Positions 24,151 through 35,030 of a stretch of DNA of 64,000 nucleotides are shown one piece after another (positions within the stretch are counted from its first letter, which is position 1; the number at the start of each line of letters is the position of its first letter). Position numbers and translations under genes: made by a program. This DNA comes from Eumeta japonica (taxonomy: Eukaryota > Arthropoda > Insecta > Lepidoptera > Psychidae), in NCBI GenBank assembly GCA_005406025.1, contig BGZK01000097.1:682001-746000 (forward strand). Reading direction: 5' to 3'. A model generated the notes under the pieces. That model had not been told where the DNA came from and did not search any database. It saw only the letters and a list, made by a program, of their open reading frames with translations.

Positions 24151-24795
24151 TATTGAACCAAATTTAAATACAGTGTTTAGAATCGTAAACAGGACTGCAA
24201 TCGGAATCAGGTAATAAACTAGAGTTTCTTTTGTATTTCGAGTTGTTAATCATCTCGAAGGTAATATTTTTCTGACAAATCGCCTGCGCCATAGCCTCCC
24301 CTTGCGTCAAATAAACGTAACCAAATTTACACGTCAAAAGATTTCTGACAACGTGAATTCGTGAGTGATAATAACGTCTATCGTTTACATTCGTGAAGAT
24401 TTATTTTTTATGTGAATAAGCAAAGGTGTTAGATGTTTATGAACAATTTTTTTAAAATCCTTATAATGTTTTTTGGTATCAGACATTTTCCATATATATG
24501 TATATCTACATGGAGACAAAAATAGGTACTTTAGTAAATATATATATGTGTATGGTCAAATTGTGAGTCAGTGAAATTCAGTGTAATATAGTATTTGAAA
24601 ATAAGCTAAATAACTATTCGTATGAACTCTTACTTAAATTAACATATAATAAGAATTAATGACAGAACCGACTTTGATGATGGATGAACATTAAAAAAAT
24701 AGGTGAATATCTAATCTTTTCTATGAATAGTTATCCAATGAATTAGCCAATATTTAGTGTTCAAAATAGAAAAAATTCAAGTTTTCAATTTGCAG
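24151..24795. other. AT-rich DNA upstream of an exon candidate
   Basis: Nothing is recognised apart from the pyrimidine-rich acceptor GTTTTCAATTTGCAG at its end. If the exon at 24796 is used, this is intron of the Ig-domain gene. Confidence 0.4.
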
Positions 24796-24917
24796 AACAA
24801 CGCGCGAAACTTTGCCGCTCTGAATTGCCTGTGAATGATGCAATGCGCAAGTTCAGTGCTCCCCGACCCTGCCTCCTTCTCCCCCTCCTATTTTACGCCA
24901 TTGCGACGCTTTCGTGA
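24796..24917 (+). CDS. Candidate alternative terminal exon with GPI-type carboxy terminus
   Basis: After the acceptor AGTTTTCAATTTGCAG the frame is open in phase 1, matching the donor at 4358. The junction codon becomes Glu and the exon adds QRAKLCRSELPVNDAMRKFS, then APRP and the hydrophobic end CLLLPLLFYAIATLS, with TGA at 24915-24917. A polar spacer of about 24 residues followed by about 15 uncharged hydrophobic residues running straight to the stop is the standard form of a GPI-attachment signal, as expected for Dpr and related Ig proteins. The exon is GC-rich against AT-rich flanks. It lacks its own start codon and is too short to be noticed as an open frame. Its link to the Ig exon 20 kb upstream is inferred from phase and signal type; it could instead belong to another transcript. 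Confidence 0.62.
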
Positions 24918-26029
24918 ATAACTTCACATGGGCAGGGTGTCATGCGTTGTACTGTAGAAATTCCAATTAATTTGACTAAATATCATTAATTATAAATATG
25001 TTTGAAATGCTTACCTCCATTTTTTACAATGTAGACCCAAATTATAAGAAATTGTTAAAGAAAAGTTAACTGTAAAGTTAACAGTAATATCAAAAATTAA
25101 GTCAATTCATGCCAAAATTTCTCATAGTTCGAAATGATCTATCTCTTGTTAAATTAAATTTGGCAATCTTACTTACGTAAATTGAACTAAATCAACCTCA
25201 CATAAGCGATTATTATCTAGCAGTCTAGAGAGTTAAATTTTCTCTTATCGATTTCTTACAGCAAACATTTTGCATAATATTTTTATAAGCTGTTTTTAAT
25301 AATTTTTAGAAGTGCAATATGCAATCTGCAATTTGCAGCTCAGCGAGTAGAACTTTGAGTATCGATAAGGATTTCATTTTGGTTCAGCTGCGTCGATCTC
25401 CAACGAAATCATATGTTTCTTCTCATTATTTTTATAAACAGATTATAAAGCTTCGCCCAATTTTATTTACTATTATTATATTGTCTGCAAATGCATTTTT
25501 TTTAAGATTATCATTCTGTTCATTGCTTTGACATACGTTCCGTTTCTAAAATATTGCATTACTAAAAGCAGTATACAAAATAACATCGTTAAATTTGTCC
25601 CGATGCCGGCACTTCGGCCCTTCATAATGGTTAAATTTATTAATTACAAATGGAAATCTCTTTTCGTGACACGTGTATGTTTCTTATGTTGCATTATAGT
25701 GCTCTAAAAGCTGCTTAGCAATCATTCGTCCCACGTAAGGCCAAAGTAAAACTTCGCGTTCTGCACTTTTAGCTCTCCTATCCTCTTTCTAGTCTCATAA
25801 TTTAAGATGTAAGATCACTTTGAGGTCAAGCGAGGCGAGACCGCCTCCATTACGTTCAGGCTTGCACAGAATTCTAGCGCTTTGAGCTCTCGAAATAGTG
25901 TTTAACAATATATATATATTGAAACTGTAGTTGTCGCAAACTTCTCCTGTTCGCCGCCTTCGAACCAAAATATATCGTACAAGAATTCTTATCACGTGCA
26001 AATCAGCCGATAAGTTATTCCTTTAAATG
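24918..26029. other. AT-rich DNA, possible 3' UTR of the 24.8 kb exon
   Basis: No gene is recognised. No AATAAA lies in the first kilobase after the stop; the first is near 26222. The short frames at 25.3 and 25.8 kb have no family match. Confidence 0.4.
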
Positions 26030-26745
26030 AAATTAAACTGAAAACTCTGCGTTTTGGTAAGCATTTAAGCTGTCGGTGTTGGATGTCCTCTCCGCTCCGG
26101 TGAGTAGCGGTCGTCAGAGGCCCTCCACTCCACGTGCAGTAAGTCGACGTGAAGGCCTTGAGACGGAAGCATCTGGACCTGAAATACGACGGCGGTGGAA
26201 AGGAGCATCTAAGTGATGGGATAATAAAACCGGACACGACTCGACGACGTCGACACCGCGCGAAATCGTATCATACAGCCGTACCGTGTTACAGGAAAGG
26301 TAACAAGCGGACTGGGTTCGGACTCGGCGTCCGACGTGAAGCATAAACTGGGACAAACAACGAATTAATTTCAATAAAACAAACTTCCCGAGCGGCCGTA
26401 TTGTACTAAACGCTATTTAAACTTACGAACTAAAACGGCCCGCTCCGGTTCCCACTCCCGCCGGGCGATCGCGCGCCGCCGCCCGTCACGTCACCCGTAG
26501 GGCAGGTGGTTCGGGTATTCCCGAAGTTATCGCCGCCCGCCCATATCGGCGCGCGGCCGCGTTTCAGACGTTAATTCATTATTCATGAGGGCGCGTTTCA
26601 CGGCGAGATGACACGCTGTAAATTAGACGCCGAGAGATGAAATCGACATCGCGCCGAAGTACCGGCGAAGTGTTTTGAACTTCTTAAGCTATTTCCCAAT
26701 GAGCTCCGTTCAAGGGCGATACGAAATTCACGGTTGGCGTCGGTC
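26030..26745. other. CpG-rich island
   Basis: This is the most GC- and CpG-rich part of the window, strongest at 26430-26680 (for example GATCGCGCGCCGCCGCCCGT and CGGCGCGCGGCCGCGTTTC). Open frames exist on both strands (26149-26346 plus, 26114-26374 and 25992-26237 minus), but none resembles a known protein, and they overlap one another, as expected of CpG-rich DNA. The part around ATTCATTATTCATGAGGGCG has the look of a conserved non-coding element. A promoter or enhancer is possible. Confidence 0.45.
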
Positions 26746-27846
26746 GACGTTCGTAGATTTCGCTTATAGATGAAAATGTATTTATATATAATGGATATAC
26801 GTAAAACGAAACACCGACTGACCGATTAAAAGATGACTGACTTGATCACTACGTATATATCCACATAATTAAAACTAAAGGGTCGAGATTGTGTATAAAT
26901 ACTCAAACTCCCGAAAAAAACTTAAATTTTGCACAAGATTTATTACTACAGCAATAATACATTTACAAGTCTCTAAAGGCGAACGTTTGAGGTAGCGCAT
27001 TAATTTCAACTTGACAAAAACAAGTGCTGTCGTGAACTTTGATCGCCTCTTATATATACATACCACATTTACACTTTAATGAGAGTATGTTGATATATAT
27101 AAAAAAACAATGCTTTAAATACAATTACAATAACACATCAACAAGTATTGGGTATCATACAAAGAAAAAGTGATTGGAAAAAATCTATGGACGTCCCTGT
27201 GTCTGTATGTTTGAATCCCGTGTGTTGTCACGATAACGTTCGAGATACTCCAATGTCGAGATCATTGCTTTTAATTCACTTTAGATTTGCTTTCTTTTAT
27301 TTCGTATTGAAAATGGCTGTTTGATTGATATTAATATAAAAATAGAATTGGCTCGTATTTTATGTATGAATGTATGAATATATAAAATTTAGATTTATGT
27401 TGATAGTAGGCGCTATTAGTCAACTTATTTATAATCACAGCCTACTACGCAAGCGTCGTACTTTCTCGTTTAAATAGGAAATGTTACGAAATTTAGAACT
27501 GAAATTAAAGCATTGTTTTCACAATTTTTCCCTTTTTTAATGAGCTTTATGAGTCGTGTACTTTTAGAATTTCCAATTTCTTTTTGATTGCACGTCGGCG
27601 TAGTGACCAAACATAATCGATACGAACCCTGATAAATCTTCGATATAATTAATTAAACTGACACAGAATCAGGGGGAGCACCGCGATTAGTATCGTAGTG
27701 TGATCGACGTTGAGATGTGATTGAAAACGAAAGTTTTCTTTATAAAAAAACGGAAGTAATTCATTCTTCGTCGACGAGAGCAAAGCTACAGAGAGAAACT
27801 AGTAAATTATATGGTAAATTCTTTACTGACACATATCTCTCTCTAA
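26746..27846. other. AT-rich non-coding DNA
   Basis: Nothing coding or repetitive is recognised with confidence. Confidence 0.45.
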
Positions 27847-28193
27847 AAACCAACCAAATACGAGTCGGACACGAAGGGTTCCATATAACATCGAATACTA
27901 CATACTTTTTTAAAACAACTTAATAGAAAAATAAGAAGAAATATTAAAATTGAACATAAACGTCGAAAAAAAAACACGTTTCTTGCATGGGGGCTCCCTT
28001 TAATTTTTCATGAAATTTCATTTATAATGTTTGTTTTTAAAGCGGTTATAAAAATACATAAACTCTGAATATTTCTACTGTCTAACTTTTACAGTTCATA
28101 ATAGACAGAGAGACAGACGAACACACAGGCGAATAGTGGATACCTGGTTGTAAGGTCCCGTTAACATCCTTTGGGTACGGGGCCCTGAAAAAA
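27847..28193 (+). mobile_element. Lepidopteran TIR repeat, family 3
   Basis: It begins AACCAAATACGAGTCGGACA followed by CGAAGGGTTCC and ends CCTTTGGGTACGGGGCCCTG. Inner landmarks are CATGGGGGCTCCCTTTAATT, the AATATTTCTACTGTCTAACT block and GACAGAGAGACAGACGAACA. I recall this order of words from a very abundant repeat of moths and butterflies. The ends GGGTTCC and GGGGCCC face each other as weak inverted repeats. There is no coding frame. Confidence 0.72.
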
Positions 28194-29094
28194 AAACCAT
28201 TTAAATACACACGTACGTATATAAAGTTATATAACATTAAACTTACTAGAGCAGGTTGCAGCGGTTACCCATCCTACTACCAACCCGGTGTTCATGGCTT
28301 AGCCTCAATACTCGTGCAGCTAGATCATTGTCTTGACACAGCCATGCATTCTGTTATCATTTAAATAACTAAATTATTAATTGAGGTATTCTTGTGCATG
28401 ATAAATATTAAAAAAAAATTAACGTGTGGCACTCGGGGACTGCCGCGGTAAAGCTATTGCATAGCACTTTTTATCAACTTAAGCAATTATAATTATTTAT
28501 TTATTTATGCAGTATTTTTTTTTCCTTGATATTAATTCAAGTTTTTCATCACTATCTTCATTAATAAATACACTTTGTTTATTCATATTTAAACCACTTT
28601 ATACACAAATTTTACGCGTATAGCTATTCACCAGCAACTGCTATTCACTGTTGTACATAGATACACCTATGTTTACATATATACCTACATGTATACTTAC
28701 GGGGTACATGCGGTGAGTGTGGCATTATAAAGATATAATAGATACCTATACACCTATATATTTTCTCACAAACAGCTGCTTACGTATTCGTCCGATTTCG
28801 GAGCAGCTCGTCTCGATCCGTACGAGCTTCGTACAGTCGTACCATATATACCACACGTTAAGCGAACGCTCGACCGAGGTACATGGTAGGCGGAGTGGGG
28901 GTGGTTAGGTTTTATTTTCGTCACGGAATTTCTTGATTCGGTCGCCGTGCTCAAAGTCTGCGATAAAACCTATGCAATAGCTTAAAAATAAAACTCTATC
29001 GAATATTTGTTTTTGAACAAAATCTTCTCCCCTTAACCACTTTGAATAAGTACAACGCAAATTAAACGTCTATCAAAAAATAAACGAGCTCCGT
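28194..29094. other. Non-coding DNA
   Basis: The sequence is AT-rich with a more balanced stretch at 28770-28900 (CCGATTTCGGAGCAGCTCG) of unknown nature. Overlapping short frames on both strands at 28.7-28.95 kb have no family match. Confidence 0.4.
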
Positions 29095-29335
29095 AGCGAA
29101 AAGTGGTTATGCAGCGGGCTGCTTTGGCGGGCGGCCAGCGCGGGCGGCGCACGACACCCTATTTTCAAACTTAATGCCGCGGAACTGCATTTCATGTAAG
29201 ATCCTGATTTAGTTTTATGCGGCGCGGACGCCAGCGGCGACGCATCGTAGGCGCTGATTTACGTACGCGAACACCATTAGCGGTCTTCGAACGAGAAACG
29301 GCATTCCTTATGAGCGGTTTGTATCACTGTCGGGC
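29095..29335. other. GC-rich island, candidate conserved non-coding element
   Basis: The island has GCGGGCGGCCAGCGCGGGCG and GCGGCGCGGACGCCAGCGGC separated by an AT-richer core (AATGCCGCGGAACTGCATTT). No sustained coding frame, repeat hallmark or splice-site pair is visible. It may be regulatory DNA of the surrounding gene. Confidence 0.4.
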
Positions 29336-31213
29336 TTCATTTAACTATTTGCTTATAAGCGAATTATTTGAAATAATTATTAATTTTCTTATCTAGGTGC
29401 TGGACTTAGAACAAAATTTTGATTTACACACTGCTTTTAATAATGCACCCTATTGAGAAAGTATATAGACTAGAAAGCGAAAAACATGCATATGGTACCG
29501 ATCTCCAAAAAAATAGATACAACGAACATTACAATGGTGCTGCATTTAGAACACTAGTCAGTTATTGTATTTATAACGTAAATACGTAAAATAAATCCAA
29601 CTGGTTATAATAATTAGTATTTACGGTAAAATTATATTTCGAAAAACAATTTTTTATCATTTAGATTTGTTCCTGTAGTTAATCCCTCTTCCCGTATCCT
29701 ATATTTTGGACAGACTTAAGCTTTCGGCATCGGATTACGATCGTCATTATCCGCGATCGAAACCGATACGGGCTCGTGTTTCTTGAATGTGCCTGCACTC
29801 GAGCAAGCCGTAGATCGTACAAAAGCGTACCCGTGATGGGATCCAATAATTATTAATACGATGAGAAAGTTTCGGAAAACAGAATGAACTCTATGGCCTC
29901 TCCACTCCAACAATCAACAACTTGATTACACGTCGCCGGAGGAAACTCGCTTTCGCTTCTAAACTTTGAAGTAGGGTAAGGGGATCGTAACGAAATTTTG
30001 TGAATTTTTTTTTTTTGAAGACTTCTTCCTTCGCTGAAGTTCCATAAGGACGTACGTTTATCCGTCGAATAAACGGGAGAAATTAGTTTTATAATTTCAT
30101 ATTTTTTTTCGACTAACCACACTGCATAGAATATTTGTACCCACAGCGTTGGCCGAGGTAGCTGTTTATTATTGTTAAGCATGCAAATGCCTAATTTTTG
30201 TACGTAATATTAAGAACTGTTCTGCTATGAAAAATTATCTACTCTTGTGAACTGCGCTCGCAAGCTAAATAAATTAAACTAATAAGATAATTTCACTGAG
30301 AGAACAATATATATTGCAGAATAGGACTCTATAACGTATACAATTTCCCTCTCACCCCCGTCTTTCTCTGAGTCTCCGCTTCTCGTGAGTGTTTACGTTT
30401 ACAAAGGCATTTATTTTTAGGGCGGATCATTCGAGAATGTAATAAGTCTTTTTGGTTATGCCAAATATGACATGTTTATTGTTTATATTTGTTTTTCATA
30501 AATAAATTACGGCGATTTTACGTTCGAAGAGCATTTAAGACGGGTAGGCGAAGAATATGTACATCAGAGCTCGGAAGCTGGCAGTCAGTTTTGCTTTTTC
30601 AATCAGCATGTACACGAGCTAAGCGTGAACAACTATAAGCGTTCAAAAGGTTCCACAGCGACTTATTGTACCTCTTTGTTTTTGAATATACACTTTTCTG
30701 CGCACTTCCCGCTGATCTGATCTCAATCCTCGAGTTCCCGATATGATCCATACCTAACTCTACGCTATTTTTATCTACAAAACCAGTAGTCTTGCCAAAA
30801 AATTGACTGACTTACTGTAAAGTGGGAGGGACACGCGGGCTGAGCGCACATATAGAGTAGGGAGACCATCGACGTTTTTAGAGTTTTATATTCGAAACTA
30901 TGGAATTATAAGATCTTCATATTAGAAAATCAGAATTTGGAAAAATTTGTTTTGTTTCTGTTAAGAAAAAAGGTTATATTTGCTGTTAACTCTTTTTTTA
31001 CGTCAAGGTAGCACTGTTAACTTCTGGTACAAAGTCGATGCACTCAACCGCTTGCCACCGTCGACTAATTCGTCAAAGCAAACTACTGGCTCTTTCTGTT
31101 TTTAGGCAGTCGTGCCGGCTTGAAATGAAAATAGTTCCGCTTGCAGGGATGAACAGATATTGTGTTTTTATACCTTTTAAGCATTTACTTACAACGTGTA
31201 CTAGCATGCAGCA
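29336..31213. other. Non-coding DNA with balanced composition at 29.7-30.2 kb
   Basis: Minus-strand frames at 29716-29913 and 29853-30182 overlap each other and have no recognisable domain. No transposon is recognised. A possible acceptor (CTGTTTTTAG, about 31104) leads to a frame that closes quickly in phase 1. Confidence 0.4.
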
Positions 31214-31685
31214 TGCAACCCACCGCAGATCCTAGAATCTGTTGTTCCACTGGGAATCCTTATTCAACGAATTGAGTATTGATTAGAGAGGATTGACAGA
31301 TATCGCACACCTAAGCAAGTGTTACTATTTTATTTATCTTATAATCCCCGTGGGTGAATATAAGCTGATTAGGAGCACGTCTACTGATGATCTTAATACT
31401 TTTGTTACCCTGGTAGATGTGACTAACTTTTAAATGTATAAACTCATGAGGCTGTACGCCTTGTGCCAAATCGAACACAAAACCTAATTTCTATATATGT
31501 TTTGTATCTGATTTGGCACAAAACGTATATAGAAATTAGATACAAAATACTTGGCTAGTAAAGATAAACAAAACACTAACATTGGGTTAAACTTTCGACA
31601 TCTGTCTATCCTCTCGAATCAATATTCAATTCGTTGGATGAGAATTCGTAGTTGAAGAACAGATTCGAGGGTCAGCAGTTGGCTA
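31214..31685. mobile_element. Foldback (long inverted repeat) element
   Basis: The arm at about 31214-31342 is the imperfect reverse complement of the arm at about 31558-31685. Matching landmarks are AGAATCTGTTGTTC against GAACAGATTCG, AACGAATTGAGTATTGATT against AATCAATATTCAATTCGTT, and GAGAGGATTGACAGATATCG against CGACATCTGTCTATCCTCTC. Each arm is about 130 bp with perhaps 15-20 percent divergence. The centre contains two further interlocking inverted pairs (TTGTGCCAAATC at 31461 with GATTTGGCACAA at 31510; TAATTTCTATATATGTTTTG at 31485 with its near complement at about 31520). There is no coding frame. This is a MITE or foldback of unknown superfamily. Confidence 0.7.
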
Positions 31686-31985
31686 CATACCGAATGTACC
31701 GACATTCAGTACATCAAGCACCGGTTTGTTGCAAGTAAGCATCTAATTATGAATTTCCACCACACACAATAAAACATTTAAGATCTTTGCCTTGCTATTT
31801 TACTCGATAAGAGCTGTACAGTCCAAACGAACACAGAGAAAATGTCACTAGTTAATTTTTAATTAAAGTTGGGCTACTCGAGTTGCCAAGTTAAGTTTTC
31901 CAAATTACCCAGCAAGCTCTGCGAACTATCTAGCTAATGACAAAAGTCAGAATTATTTTTTAATTACTCGATCCACAGTTTTTTT
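31686..31985. other. Non-coding spacer
   Basis: This roughly 300-bp stretch between two repeats shows nothing recognisable. Confidence 0.4.
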
Positions 31986-32740
31986 AAGGTTCCACGCCAA
32001 AATGGTAAAAACGGAATCCTTATAGTTTCGTCATGTCTGTCCGTCCGTCCGTTCGTATGTCACAGGCATTTTATTCAAAAACTACAAGATATATATTTAT
32101 AAAATATATAGTGTCGATGTATTATATAAGTCGCTACTTTGTTTGGTAGTTAAATAACAAAAATTAATATTTCTATGGGGCGCACTCCATACATGTAACA
32201 GTAGCTGAAAAAAATGTTTTAAGCTAACATCAACTTGTGGCACACATTTCGACAGTTCTTTTGAAAAACAATTAAAACTATAATATTTTTATGCGTTTTT
32301 TCTATTTACGCTAATAATTTCGGACACAGTTGCTCCACAAAAACCAGAAATTGTGACCTCCCCCTTTATTTTCTAAACCATATGCCCAGGAATATGAAAA
32401 AAATAACGAAGGTAACGGTTAATAAATACTTTCAACGAAATATTTACTTTGAATGTGATCGGATATACTATTTTTTTGAGTTGTTGCCGAAAAAACTGAG
32501 CAAAGTCCCATGAAGGTATACTAATCCACTTTAGTTTACATTAGTTTAATAGCAATAGTCAACATACCGACTTGTTTTCTAGTCGTAGGCGACTAAAGTG
32601 CTTATATATATTCTGTGCGGAAAACATGGAAAAAGTGTAACAACGTACTTTTTTATTTGTAGTGTATTTATTTGTAATAATGGCTTCAGAACCCTATAAT
32701 CAGCAGGGTCCGATGTGCTCTTGGCCAATCGTTTTTATAG
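31986..32740 (-). mobile_element. Non-autonomous TIR element, family 1 copy 3 (inverted)
   Basis: Read on the minus strand it starts with GCCAAGAGCACATCGGACCC, then ATTATAGGGTTCTGAAGCCA, and ends CCATTTTGGCGTGGAACCTT. It shares its interior with the copies at 0.3-1.0 and 18.5-19.2 kb (on the plus strand TCGTCATGTCTGTCCGTCCG at 32030, GCATATGTGGTT-like middle and CATGGAAAAAGTGTAACAAC). The TIRs are better preserved here than in copy 2. No coding frame is present. Confidence 0.78.
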
Positions 32741-33782
32741 AATTTAGTGATTGTAAATAGTATTTTATATAATTGTTTGAAAAAAAAACTTTATTAGCAC
32801 AGTCAAATGCAAAAATGATTTCTACATATGAAGTCGTAACTTACTATTCAGCATCGCAGAGTCGCATCAGAGTCGCACAATTATTTCTTCTAGGTTCTAT
32901 AGATCAAATTCATGTTACGAATTGTGCCTCCTTCGTTCGTATCGTTGCGCAACTCCTTCTGCAATTCTGACATTTACAGCTGTGACCGCTCATGCTTTCT
33001 TCTTCGATGGCCCTCGTTACAAACTCTTGGTAACTTTCTCTGCCAAGAGAAAGAAGTGAGCAATCACCGACAACAATGCAATTTAAGATCGAACGAGTCG
33101 GGAATCAAACTATCGCCAGCGTGGTAGTGCTTTACACTCCACTCCACCTAGGAGGAAAATAAAAGATCAACTATTTTATTTTATTTAATTATATATTGAA
33201 ATCACAAAAATTGTCAAAAGACTGATTAACATATAATTCAAAGTGTTTGGCTTATATATTTCGCGGTTTTAATCTATCACAAAACGCAATTTTTTTTTAA
33301 AAGAAAAGGGAGCATTTAAGTGTGCGCCTTTCCATTAAAAAAGTATATATGTGGATTGTCGTAATTATCTATGATTTTTTTTACAGTAGGTTTCAACAAT
33401 GGCTAGGGCAGTTTCTTTCAAACCCTGCTGCACAAATCTTCAGTATCACTAGCAATATTGATGACTATAGAGCATGTTGAAATTAATCTCATTATTACGA
33501 AAACTATTATTTTTTTATTTTGAACAATGTAAGTCCAGTTAACCAGACATGGCATACTTGGTACATATCCACGTTTTGTCGAGTTGCGAGCCAACAACGT
33601 ATCCAGGTTTAAGTTGGTACGGGTGTAAATTTTGCCCTTGCTTTGAATTATGAGCTTCCAGATGATATTTCCCTTCAGTATTTGACGACTGGTATTGTTG
33701 ATTCTTTGAAATCTACTTAAATCTAAAAAGAAACGATATGTGCTTGCGATTAAACTCACAATCTTCGGGTTAGATAATAGCT
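32741..33782. other. Non-coding DNA
   Basis: The stretch at about 33060-33150 (CGGGAATCAAACTATCGCCA) resembles the antisense of a tRNA-derived SINE head but is too decayed to call. The rest, including the minus-strand frame at 33418-33759, is unrecognised. Confidence 0.4.
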
Positions 33783-33848
33783 CAGGATCGAACTCATGAC
33801 TTTTGGGTTAACAGTCGAGTGTTTTATCACTAAGTCACTGTTGCTTTA
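33783..33848 (-). repeat. tRNA-Asn-like SINE head or decayed tRNA
   Basis: On the minus strand the order is box-A-like GTGACTTAGTGATAAAACAC, anticodon-arm-like CTCGACTGTTAACCC with a GTT anticodon (Asn) in the expected place, and box-B-like GAGTTCGATCCTGAG. The spacing fits a tRNA. The acceptor and D stems are degraded, so a functional tRNA gene is unlikely and a tRNA-derived SINE is the better reading. Confidence 0.5.
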
Positions 33849-34529
33849 GTACCTAATACTAAATAATGGCCTTCTAAACCCTGTTGATTATTACTAAACT
33901 ATATATCTCATTATTTCTACGTATTATATACCTAGGTAGATAAGTGCTTTTAGAAACTTCGAATAAAATGAGGTTAAAAGGGAATTAGACGGAAATTACC
34001 TTTGAAAGGAGTAACTTTGTTGGAAAAACACGACTTAAAGGAAAATCCTTAAGTCTAAGTTAACCTTGAATTTCTAGGAAAACTAATGGACTGTTGCTTA
34101 CCAACCCGTTTGTTCCCAAATTGGATATTAAAAGAAAAAAAAAATGTAAAATTTAAGTAAAAACTAAACAACGCTAATGGAATAAAGTCTATTAAATATC
34201 CAATCCGAAAAAATAAAGCAGGAGGAGACCCGCAAAATTATTTACACATGTTATTTCTTTATATATGTATAAAAATAAAATACACTAAGTGCGCGTAATT
34301 TAAGTATACGTGTGAAAGATAGACAATGTCAGTCTTCGTGATTTGTCGGAACGTAATTTCACATTTTAGCTATTATATTTGAATTCAATTCATATGCATT
34401 AAATGCGTGATTAAGATAGAATGTAACGAATTTATACTAAATACCTATTTTATGTAAAAAAAATCGATGATATATCTAAAACATTACATCGACAGCAAAA
34501 CATTTCAACGTTACTCGAAAGTGAAATTA
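33849..34529. other. AT-rich non-coding DNA
   Basis: Nothing is recognised. Confidence 0.45.
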
Positions 34530-35030
34530 ACAATTCTGAGAGCTGTACCAAACAAATAAAATTCGGATACTGGCAAGTAACTATAAATAATCGCATCTAC
34601 TGATCACTCAAACACACTTCACAACCACAAACTGAACTTTTTCAAAAACAAATGTCATTCGTTTCGTTCACGACCGACGCCAGAACCGCCGCACGGAAGC
34701 GAATGGTCTCATACATGTGTCTCGCTTCAACGTACGTCCATACCATGCTCTATCTCTTTCTCGGTATGTATTGAATCTGTGAGTCAATACATACCGACGT
34801 CGAAAAGCACTCGAAGTCGTCCGAAGCGAAAACGGAGACCCGGCAGTGTGGATCCCAGAACGTTGGCAGGGCCGCTTGGGACCGCCGGCAGACGTGTTCG
34901 TGACGACGTTAAGTTGACGAAATACGAGTAAGGAACGCGGAAGGAAACGTGCCGCGAATTTTGGTGATGATCAGATTCGGCTAAGGAAATTCTTAGTGTA
35001 TTAAAAATACGTGCATTTCGACCCAAATTA
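34530..35030. other. Balanced-GC island, possible promoter or first-exon region
   Basis: A TATA-like CTATAAATAATCG at about 34582 is followed about 25-30 bases later by a CACTCAAACACAC stretch, and then by a GC-richer block to about 34990. Positions 34761-34797 form a perfect hairpin with 14-bp arms TCGGTATGTATTGA. The minus-strand frame at 34784-35026 has no recognisable domain. A promoter is one possibility; nothing in the sequence proves it. Confidence 0.3.

Noticed and set aside
26114..26374. Basic proteins on both strands of the CpG island
   Set aside because: Overlapping frames on both strands are expected in CpG-rich DNA and none matches a family.
33783..33848. Functional tRNA-Asn gene
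   Set aside because: The acceptor and D stems are degraded; a SINE head is more likely.
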